Shown here: positions 38,901-50,900 of the stretch, one piece after another
Layout: the number at the start of each line of letters is the position of its first letter
Numbering within the stretch: position 1 is the first letter of the stretch
Source: Henricia sp. BOLD:AAB3569
Taxonomy: Eukaryota; Echinodermata; Asteroidea; Spinulosida; Echinasteridae
Assembly (NCBI GenBank): GCA_037783545.1
Contig: JBBELK010000329.1
Span: 944,501-1,008,500, forward strand
Direction of reading: 5' to 3'
DNA length: 64,000 nt
The notes under the pieces: generated by a model
The model's database searches: none
Told to the model about the DNA's origin: nothing
The model's input: only the letters and a program-made list of their open reading frames with translations
Translations under genes and position numbers: made by a program

Positions 38901-41900
38901 TCAGTGAAATTTGATCGAGGTGCTTGATGTCCTCTTCGGAACGGCTCAAACACTATTTTTTCGGTGGAGAATTTGTGTCATTAGTGTACGTATCCATTCT
39001 TAGGCTAACCTGGAATTGAGACATATGAGCTGGGAAAGGTTGGTTTGCAAAATACAATCTGAAATCGTGAAAATGCTGCAAAAGTAATCTCAGACCGCAT
39101 GTACCGCCGCCGCAAAATGAACAACTAACATCATCACTGCACTGACAAAATCGTCTGCACGCGCGTGCGTGTACCAATTTGTTGTTTGGCGCACTGCGTG
39201 TGAAATATTGAAGCGATGTGCGTGCTCGTTGTGTGTGCCTCTATGGAGACGCACAACGCTCACGCAGGCTACAGCGATATAAAGAAATTTGCATACGGCA
39301 GGGTGATATGAAGAAAATTTGCAAACACGAGAGGGTGATATGAAGAAAATTTGCATACACGACAGGGTGATATGAAGAAAGTTTGGATAGTCAGTGGTAT
39401 TCAGTTGTTTTTATGCACTGGACATGTGACCGTTCTGGACCAATGAAACTGCAGTATACCAAGACGTAGTATAACAATGGATTTTATTGCCAATTTGGTA
39501 CTCTGGTTTTCAATTACAGTCAAAACTGTTCATAAGGCCACCTTGATAAAGAGGCCACCTGTTTATAGTGGCCAACAATCTTTGGTCCCAGCTGCCATGT
39601 GTATAATGCTAAAGAACCCTTTCTAAAGAGACTGCCTGGTTATTATGGTCGTTTTTTTACAGTCCCAAGGATGGCAACTGAACACCTCAACAAAAGTAAG
39701 TTCCCCCCTAAATAATTGCTTATATCTCCCAAAGTAAATTTCGGAATTACATGAAACTTGGTGTGAATGATTAGTGCAATGCATGGAACGTGCATGTCAA
39801 GTGGTGGGTCCATACCTATTGTTATGCATAAATGAGCAGCATTTAAAGGTGAAATGGACACTTTTCAAAAATTGCAAAATGCAGTCAACAAATTATTCCA
39901 GTTTTGGTCTTCAGTCTCTTGTTTAACCATCGTGTTTTTGTAACACCTGATGACATCGATCACACCGCATATTGTGTTGATGAGACGGGTGATCCTCCGC
40001 TGCGGAAGGGTAATCCACTCCTGCAGCATCTGGGGCAAATCCTGCAGCTCTCCGATCAAATGTCCGCTTCAGTTGATCCCACAAAAATTAATGTTCTAAG
40101 GATTGAAATCTGGGGAGTTTGCTGGCCATATCATCCAGTCAATTTCTTTAATCTCTAAAAGCTCATTGACCACTCTTGCCTTGTGTGAATGTGCATTGTC
40201 CACGAGATACTGAGGACCAAAACTGTACTTGTCATGTGTGAAACGAATTAGGGAATTGTTGACTGCATTTTGCAATTTTTGAAAAGTGTCCATTTCACCT
40301 TTAAATGTTGCTCATTCATGCATAACATCATGTATGAACCCACCATTTGAAATGCACGTTCCATGCAATGCACTAAGCATTCACACCAAGTTTCGTTAAT
40401 TCGGAAATTTACTTTGGGAGATATTATACAAATATTGACTGCAATGAGGGGCATGGTTAAGATTATAGGCCCAAGGTGATCTCGAAGCGATGACTATGCC
40501 CCGAGGCGGACGCCGAGGGGCATAGTCATGGCTTCGAGATCACCGAGGGCCTATAATCTTAACCATGACCCGAATAAACAGCAGTCAATATTTGTTTTAT
40601 ATACCGAATGTGTAGATTTTTGTCATCTGGTTGGTTAAAAGTAACGATACATCATACAGTCATGACAGTGGTCCTTCGAGTTTCGATTTCGGAAGCTGGT
40701 CTACGGCGGAAAAGTTGTATATTTACAGCAAACATTTGTAGCATAATCACCTGGCACTTTAGTAGCACATTTCACCTGACACAGTTTTCACTGTAGGCCA
40801 CTTCTTACTTTCTTAAGGACTTCATCATCTACGACAGACGTCGAGATTCCGCCATTACCGTCCTGATGAATGTTTACGTGAAGCGCCCAGCTGCATAGTT
40901 GGTGCACAGCTATGCTAACACATGTAATGCGCGCGTCCGGAACCCGCTAAATGACTATGCCCGGGGCATGGCAAAGACTATTGCCCGGTGGGCATATACG
41001 CGCCGGGTCTAGCCGATTCAATGCCCCCACTTTTAACCAATCAGATGACAGGAATCTACGCATGAGGTATATAAAATCTATTTTTTAGAGGGGAACTTAC
41101 TTTTGTTGAGGTGTTTTATATACACAAGTTTCACTGTAATTTATGCAAGTCTTCACAAATTCAGGAAGAGCCAGCTGTACAGACTTTGTACAAGCAGACA
41201 TGTTTGGGGGCAGGATTTTGTCATTGAAACGATGGGACAATGGAAGTACAGTGTGCTTGACCATGCCTCACATGTGGGAACATTGCGATTGTCCTCCAAG
41301 ATTGCCTAGGTTAAACGTACACATTTTAAACTTGCCAAACACACATGTACTCTCTCGGCCTAATTTTCTACACAGAACTAGGACGTTCTCCAAATTACAC
41401 CCCAACAAGAAGTTCCTTACTTGACAAGTACGATATCAATGGGCCTAGCCAGTATGATGACACACGGCTTGTCTGTAGTCAGTTTCTGCGCTTGCTGTAG
41501 GGCTTTGCTCCTAGCCGCGGCTACAGCGACTATCTTGGATGCGGAGGTCTTGCGAGGTGCTGGATTCGTGGCTTTCACGTAACAACTCTGCTTCATGGGG
41601 ACAGTCAAGTCTTGAAGTTTCTGTCTTAACTCATTCACAATCTAAGATGGTGTGAAAGACACAAAAATAGTCACTTCACGCTGTAAAATTGGTGGCCTCG
41701 CATTCCGACACTATCAGAACTTTCTGGGACATGCAAAAAAACACGAAATTAGGAGGAACACAAAGAGAAGTAGTCGGGTAGAAAGAAGGGTTGGAGTAGA
41801 AAGCCAATTGATCACGTTCACAGACGCCATCTTCGTAGGAAAAAATGCTACTGCGTATTAAACGCCATAAAGTACGCGCACGCACACGCTTAAACATGTT

Positions 41901-44900
41901 CCAAACACGTGCGCGTGTTGCTCGAAATTTGTTCGAAATACGGCGCAACCGATGCGCGTCACAAAATAATACGCTCAAAATCATAAGGCAAGTGGCAATT
42001 TGTAGGAAGTTACGTCATTTGAACGTGATCAATAAGGGAACAAAGGGAAGAGTTGGCTCTGATGCGCCTTCATGATCTACACTTTCTGAGGCTAACTTGG
42101 CCAGCATGGATTATCCTCTCAGATTTCATAAGGCTTTTATGTACACTAATAACCAGTACACATTTAGAACAAAGTTGGCCATTGTGCTCCTCCAGTTGGC
42201 TTCATCAGTCCCCTTTCAAATTCAGACAAAATCAAGGCCGAAGTAACCTGCCCCTTATTTCCAAAATTAAAACGTCCAAGAAATGCATACTTTGTTTCTC
42301 TCATGTCCCGGAGTGCCACCCAAGAAAGCTAATCTGATGACAACACACGGAGCTTTGGATTGAACTCGGATCAGATAGAAAGAAGATGGAGGACCGTTGG
42401 CATCTCTGAAAATGATGACAAATACAAGTGGTACTATGGTTACCAGGGTCATGCGAGATTTTGATTCTTTAGTATTTAACAAAACAAGCAAAGCTGTAAT
42501 TTTTTAGGAACTGACAAAAGTGATCCGAGCAAGTCTAAAGTGGCTTACGTTGACAAGAGTGTGATGTAGCTGTGGTTTTCAAGAAGTGTGAATGTGCTGA
42601 ACTCAGTCAGAAGTGAGTTCAGTTCCTTCTGGGCCACTCGACTGAGGATGTTGTTGTATCGACCGTTGCTGTTTGGTAAAAACAGGTGCTTCGGCAAAGG
42701 CCTGTCAGATCAACACAAAAAAACCTTCGTGAAAACTTCTGGGATAAAACTCCTGGAAAAAACATGTGTCTCTAGGAAGGCTGTAAGCATAAATAAATCG
42801 AAATTTTCATAACAAATGGACAGAAAACGTGGGTTAATTCGGTTCCTAAATTCAAAACTAAATTCAAACGGCTTCTACGACTTACATGTCTGGGACCAGC
42901 AGCAGAGCAATGCGATGTGTGTGCAACCATCTCTGCCTGAAAAACATTCAAAATATTTCATTATCTGTAAAAACCTCCCCACTGGCCAACAACGGTTGTC
43001 TTGAATACTCTTTATGCATTAGTTATTTTTGACATTGCAATGGGCTATAAACATAGAATAACACCTTTAATTGCCACAATCCATTCATGAGGTTTTTTTT
43101 TACCATTTCTTGGGTTCCATTAATGCAATTCTCTTCCAGAATCCAGCAAATTGTTCCAAGCTCGAGTCCCTGATACAAAGAACCAATCGAAAACAATTTT
43201 AGAGACTCACAATTGTACTTTAATTCAAATTAAAAAAAAAAAAAATCCCATTCTCATATAAACTGTTGATTATAGTCACCCCTTCCAGAGAACAAGACTA
43301 AATAGGGCGGTGGTTTCTCACACTTTCCTGAAAGCATGGACACAGTTATTTATTGTTTTCTTGAAATGTAGTTAAGGTACTGAGTTGATTTATACACAGG
43401 TTGGTTTTCATCACACACATCTTCAATCACACATGGAGTTAACGCTGTTTGCAAGTTTTCCAATCCAGTAATCTATCTTTAACTTACTTGCTGTCACATT
43501 TTTGTGCCAAGACTGGAGTCTCTGAGTAAGGGGGCATGTAGAGGAGCGGGAGGCCTTTCTTAATCCCCTCTGGTATGGTGTAGTAGATGGAATTGGTTGA
43601 GAAAGATTGAAGATGGACCAACAGATGATCAGTTTCTTGTAAGCTGTGGAGTTTGACAAAATCAATGAATCAAAAGATGTACTGAGCATTGAAGAAAGAA
43701 ATATATGTGGGTTTGTCCACAAAGTTGGGTCACGTTTTGTGACATAGTATGTCTCATTCCAGCCCAGCTATATTTAAGAGTAAATCTCATAATCGGTACA
43801 GAGACTTCCCAATGAAAATAAGTCCAGCTTTATACCCACTAGACCACACCCAGTCACGGAACTGTAAATTTGACTTTGTACCTGCGCAGTGTTTGCCAGA
43901 AGTTCATGACGACCTTGGTGCGATACGCGTTGTGAGGACCTTTCTTCATACGACACGTCACGTCATGTAGAAACTCGTAACTTCCCTCCATGATCACGTC
44001 AACACTGGTCAGGTGTCTACAGTTGTATAAAGCAGTTTATGCTATCAGTAAGTCAGGATACCTGATGTCATAAGAATTAGCAACATATCTCTTTGTGCAA
44101 TTGGTTAGAAACAACAATAGAAAGTTTACCGCATTTTTTGTAAGGGACGTTTCAGACGAGAGGTTTGTGTGTAGAAGCATTACTGTGGAAACTGAAGTAA
44201 CATTTTGGTGCTCTTTGGCAGCAGAAAAAATAAAAACCTTTTCTTTGATAATAAGCATCAGATACAATGCTGGGCAATAATCAACACTGCACAATACAAT
44301 CAATACTATGTGCTTAACTTGGCTATTTTCCAGAGAAAATCTAACCTGTTGGGATTGAGTGGCCATGCTGATGATGCTATGTACTCAATTCTGCCGTTGT
44401 ATTTCCAGGGGAGAGCCAGTTTCACCTCAATCTGTTTCTCATCTGCAAAACAATCGGTAACAGAAAATGCTCATAGATCAAAATGTATTATACAAGTAAT
44501 TTAAATATACAACAATTTGCATACAACGCAGTTCAGTTCACTTTATTTCCATACTCAAAATGAATTACAATTTTACTAATACACTGTAGTATAATAAGGT
44601 AGTATGGGGGGAGCTCACAAAAAGCAAAGCTTATCGAGTGTGAGCTTCCTCATAAATAAATATTAAGTTATAAAGTTAACCAAATTAATTAATATTGCAA
44701 ATAAATGTAATATGAGCCAGACTTTTAATATAAGAAAATAAAAGAGAAGTTGATACAAAATTTTAACTGATGATTTTTTTTTTAAAGTAGCTCTTTTTGC
44801 CCAGTGTTTTGGCACAAAAGCACCTAAAACAATCCATAAAAACATACATTCAATCACATTTAAGTGATAGTGTACTCGCTGATTCATTCTGTAAAAAACA

Positions 44901-47900
44901 TTTTAAAAGGTTCATGTCCAAGATATGGAGTTTATTGACATCAACAAAGCAATTATACTGGCTAATTCACTTTTTGTTGTGTCATACTCAACGTTTACTC
45001 AAAGGCATTTTTTTTTTGGCTTACTCTTTGTGAGTGCAACATCTTTAATGGTATACCCCTCCCTCAATCGGACAGACAGAACATTGGCAAGGCTTGTGTG
45101 GAGTATGTAGTCTCGATGCTTCTTCCTGATGAGGGGAATCGTGCACAGTCCCTGTTTGTTGACTGCAAACGGAGCCGGAGGTTGAATTCTGAAAATCAAA
45201 TTTAATCCATTATAATTATATCACATCAATTCTAATGGGAACTCATCAGCATATGTTGTCAACATGCATCCCCAATTAGGTACCAAAGGAACTTGCAAGC
45301 ATATAGATCCTTTGCACAGGCCGCCATGACAGGAGGCAGCCACATTGTCACCCTGCGCCTTTAGCCTATGTCATATCACTCAAGTGTGTTGTGTGTCGTG
45401 TGCGTGTGCGTGTGCGCATGCGCATTGAGGACAGAGAGCGGACAAATGTCAATATGGCGAATGGAACAAAGGGTTGAGCTTGTGTGTTCAGCCGCCATGT
45501 TGACAATTGTCCACTTTAGTCGGTCACGCTTGAGTGTGTGACAGAGGCTAATGCACGAGCATGCTCTTGCAACAGTGCCCCTTTAAAGCACTCCTAACTC
45601 CTGCGTACAGTGGCCCTGTTGAAAAAGGCCCCATTTCGCGGTGGGACTAGCGACAGAAATCTTGTCGCCTCTGCTAAACCAATCAGGACGCTTGGCAGTG
45701 CATTGCAGCATGATTGCAGGCATTCAAATGTAACGCGCGCAGATTGTAAACACCGTGCATGCATGCGATACATGTACTCGGTAATGCTGGCCATTGTCCG
45801 CGTCGACGATTGGCTGCTATTTAAAGCATACTGGGGAATCCGTTCCATTACATTCGTCAGCATGCATCCCTGTTATTAATTTGAAAAACTGCGGAGTAAA
45901 TTAAGATCGTCGTTTGAAAGTTTGGTTGGAATGGGACAGTCATAAGGAACGGAACCCAATACAATTTCTGGAAAGTATAGAAATCGTTTCTTTTCGGCAT
46001 AACATGACCGAATTGATTAAATTACATCAAAATGACTCGGGCGTGAGTTGGCTCAAGACAACAGCCGGCTCACTCCACAGATTTGCGTGTGTTTCCTCAG
46101 GGTATTGTTACGTCGCTTTGCAGAGTGGAAATTCCCTGATATCTCAGGATGATGCACGAGTAGTCACTATTGTTATATCATTTAAACGTGAAAATCTGCC
46201 CCCTGTCATGACCGCCAGTGCAAAGGGTCTATAGCCTAGTCTTGATTTTCATTTGTAAAAGCATCCACATTGTAAAAAGAAACAAACGACAAAACACAAA
46301 AAAAAATGAATTCTTTTCTTACCCTTCTGACGGACTTGCTACTTCTGTTGAAATGACTTGATGCTGGCGACCTGTCCACACAGAAATTGTAAACATGTCG
46401 TACATTGTTCTTGTTGGTCTACCTCATTTTTTTTCTGAGTAATATATTTCTTGCCTACAGGTGTGATTCATGCATGATGGCCTCTTTGCACAGTTGTGTT
46501 CAAATAATGGTTGAATAAATAAATCACTCTTTTATAAAAGTCAACGTCAAATCAACCAACATAGTAACGACACAAAGGAGTCATCATTCTCACATTTACA
46601 GGCACGATGTTTAGCTAATATGGCCATTCTGTTGGCACTATTAGAACTGAGATGAAAGTCACACCTGTTACTTTAACAGTCGATTAGACTGTAACCGAGC
46701 TTTTGGAGTCTCTTGTAAGAAAGTCTTCCTCTCAACTCTTGTTCTTACCTTTGATATAGTCAATCTTGATTCCATCTAAGCCTTTCTGAAAGTTCCAGGA
46801 TAAGAATGCTCTGTGGTACTGGTTCATCTCTGTCAGGCTAGAATCCTAAGAATAAATGAAGAAATCAAAGATTAATTTCATATAGCTGCTTAACAATATA
46901 TTTTGTTCAAGAGCATTAACCTATTTCAGAGACATCATTAACAGTTAGCAATTGAACATTTGCCAAACTTTAGCACTAAACTTATCTTGAGCTACTACTT
47001 AAAGGCCCTGTAGATGATCTGTTTTTGAGCGATTCTGCGAATAAAACCGTTATAAATCAAAAGAAAGACATCAACAAACTCATCCGAAGAAATTTCAGCT
47101 TTGTCAAATGTACCACGTTTAAAAAAACCCATGAAAATCCATATGCATTTTCCTGGTCTTGGCGGGGTGTTTCAAATATTCGTTCTCAGTTGATCGGGTA
47201 CTATGTGGCTTGCGTCATGCACTCTGTGGCGCACATACTGCGTGTGCGCGCGATCCATAAAAATGCATCGCGTTGGAACACGCACACGGAGTACACAGCG
47301 CCCATGCATTTTGCAAACGATCTAAATAATTTCATCTTTACGGATTATTTTCTGGTAAAATTATATAATTTTGAGCGAAAACCTTTCAATGGATAGTTGC
47401 TATTAATTCAATCTTTACTTTCAGAACTTTTCCCCTGTAAACTCGTCGATTACTTTTTGGGGTCATTGCAAATGATCCACTGGGCCTTTAAGCGGCTCTA
47501 CGAAATGATTACTAATTAAAAATACTAATTGTGTGTCTGTTTTGTCAATGTTTCTGAGGAATTTTTTCTGAAGTTTAATATCATAGATTGAGACAGGTTT
47601 TTAACTTACTATTTCCGGGCATTTGGACAGGAAAGCCCCAAACGTTGCCGTAGCAATAAACTGCATTATTTCAGTGTGTGGGATATAACCGAAGCAGCAA
47701 TGTGGGTGGAAACCTTTGCCAACTTGCAGGAATGAGCAGGCTACGGTGCTGTTACGCATTTGAGTCAGGATGTGATTGGTTGATGCGATGTCCGGCATTG
47801 CTGTCACTCCGTCTGTTACGCAGATGATTCCTGATTTATAGCATTGAGAGAAAATTAAATGACTTTAAAGGCCCTTTGTATCATTTGCAATGAAAAAAAA

Positions 47901-50900
47901 TGACTATGAATTGACAAGGTAAAGCTCTCTCAAAGTCCTTATAGCAATGGTAACAAACACCACATGTTTTGTCGAAAATGAAGGTGGTTTTATAACGAGT
48001 GTGAACACTCATTCTTCAGCATTTACTTAACTAAAAACCTATATGTGGCTTTTGCTGAATGTATGCAGCTGAAATTTCTGCAGTCTAGTTTACCAACATT
48101 CCTCTTTAGATAGGACCTACATGTATCTATCTAAATGTCATTGGTTTGGGAATTCGTGAATGTCTGTTCACGGCCTTCTTGAAAGTGTGGCACCACCCTA
48201 GTTTGGCTTTAGGTTTTGTCTATGAATGTTTGAGGAATTAGCCCTCTGTGCACAACATAGCACCCTCTATATTAAGTCACGCATTACACGAAGAGCCAAC
48301 CTGCACTAGTGTTGTCCGGTAGCAGCTGTAGTGCCAGTATACCACACCACAGCATGTTGACAAAGCACGCCTCGGGACTCGCCATTTCTTGATTAGGGTC
48401 CAACTCTGGTCGTTGCGATGGCGGCGGACTAGATGCAGCGGTCTCACTGTTGTCAATGATGTCATCAAATATGCTCCGGTGATGGCTAGCGTCAAATGTT
48501 GAGTCCGAGGTTGTGCTGTGCTGTCGCACGAACATATCTAGATATGGTATTAAGAGATAATACTCATTTTTTTGCCAATGCATGTTTCTTTGGAGTTAAA
48601 TACTTTGTATGTAGTGCTAAATGCATTTTGGTTCTTGCCATTTCATCAAAAACTGCTGCAAAAATTAGCAATATGACTTAAGCGATTGCCGACATCTGCT
48701 GTAAGTCGTCATTTTGCCGACTTACAAAACGTTACATGAATGGCCTACATGTATGCATATATGGTTCATTGCACCATGGAGGCTTCAATTTACCTTTGTT
48801 TAATTTCCTTCTTTCTTTTTGGGTCGATTCCAGCAAAGAAATCCCTGATTTATGTCACCATCGTAGCACTGATCTGGAGACTATACGTGTACATAATACA
48901 TGTTTTTGTGGACATGTAGCATTACGCTAAATACGCGCACGCGTGAGCATGTGTGAAGTTATACATCTGATTCAATATGCAACCCCCAAAATAGAAAGTG
49001 CGCATGCGTGCAGGCCTAGAGGGGGTGCTTGTATTGAGGTGCGCACGATGTGAAGTGGGGAAACCCCTCTTTGATTGTGCGCGATGTTGGGCATGTTTCT
49101 GTCTTTTATGGACTTGTACTCGAACAATGAATGGCACAAATACTGACTTTACATGAGACAAAGCGTTAACTGATGTGGAGAGCTGGGATCTGTTCGAAAA
49201 GTGCACGCAACGCTTACACGTGTCCTGGCTGTAACATGACACCGATACTCTGGCGACCACGGTCCGTGCGTGCCAATTGCCTTTTCACTCGACACTCGAA
49301 AACCGCAGGGAAGGAAATCTATGCCATTGCATGTTTTTTTTTTAAAGTGCCAACTTACAAAGGATTTTGTATTGCATTTTTTTAAAATGGACCGAGAATA
49401 ACATGCCAACTTGGGCGAAATGTCGACTTACAAATGTCGACTTAGAAAAAAAATTCAATGGAAATGCATTATAGACGATCGGGACTTTCGTCGAGGGCCG
49501 ACTTAGGCGATTTGCCGACTTGTACGATGTCGACTTGGCCGGAGTTTACTGTACAATTATTTAGAAAATTACACTGCTCTAAACCACACAATTGTTTTTG
49601 ACTCACTGTCAACCACTTTATTCTCAAACTCCTCAAGTTCCCCCTGAAGACGATCCAGAAATGTAGACAAGTTGTCTTGAGTCAGCAAACAACCTTGGAA
49701 TAACACCTGAGAAATGACACAAGAATGAGTACAAGCGTGAATGACAGATGGTATTATTGGAATTTGTGAAACACAACCAGTGACTCAGTGAGAGCTATCT
49801 TAGGGATGTTTCTGAGTGTACACGCTGACCCAAAAATGACTTTTCAATGCCTCGTTTTGTCACGCCCTCCACCCAAAAACAAAAAGGGGAACATAAACCT
49901 TTGAAATATCAGTGTTTTGAGTGCAACAGCATCAGCTGTAAGGGGCCGTTAAAAAAAAAACATTTCCCTCTCCTCTCTTATACGCAAAATCTATGACATC
50001 ATCCATTTACTTTAAAATTGGCATATGCATTGGCTTTGACCGCCTCCCCCTCTGCACATACGCACTTTATGGATGGCCCTAACCCTGTTCATCTACTTCT
50101 TAAAGTCAAAGAACAATATGCAGTTCAGGTTAAAAACAAGTTTACCTGTTGCGTTGTCAGCAATGCCAAGGGGGTGTATGCGATGACTGTGACATAGATC
50201 TTGGGTGACAGAACCAAGGTACTTCCAGGAACTGTGAACTGCAACATAAATCGAATGGAAGATAAAACAGCATGTCCCAAAACGTTTTTGACAAACTCTT
50301 GACTTTTGTAAAGATTTTTTTTAAAACTTACCGGCATGACCAGCCCTTTGAAACAATTGCTGATGCACTGGAATAGGTCCAAAAGACTGACTCGCCCAGA
50401 CTGGATGTCCTGAGTTAAAACAAACATTCAAATGTCAGGCCTTGTACTGTAAAAGCTGAAATATTCGCGGTGGTTTTATTTTCGCGCATTTCGCGCACCA
50501 GACAGAGCCCGCGAAAATAACAACCCGCAAAAATATTGTTTGCAACAATTGTGGCGATCCCTGAAACAAAACATAAAACATCCGCGAAAATAACAACTCG
50601 CGAAAATGTCAGTGATGTTGAAATGGGCGAAAATATCTGTACGCGACTATATTGGCTTTTACAGTAACTTCCGAGTGGCTAGCCATATGGTCTTTTTTAC
50701 CTGAATTCCTAGTCCTGCTTGAATACCAGCACACTGTACTCATTGCCTCAATAAAGTTGATTCCACTTACCACTGTAGCCATGGACGGACTCAGATCCAT
50801 TACGATAACCAACCGGTATCGCCTGGCCAGGAATGTCACATGACTGCTGGGAACCAGCTTAAACTTGACAGGAACCCCGGTTGGGAGTTGGTCGACGTTT

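Larger units (their letters stand above)
39682..41115 (-). mobile_element. Tc1/mariner-like element, internally deleted and interrupted
   Basis: Long inverted ends: 39682-39893 is the complement of 40258-40423 plus 41085-41115. The right end is split by the palindrome-headed repeat. The remaining transposase fragment is on the minus strand. Confidence 0.85.

Noticed and set aside
39865..40293. Active Tc1/mariner transposase
   Set aside because: Two thirds of the protein are absent and the remaining frame is broken.
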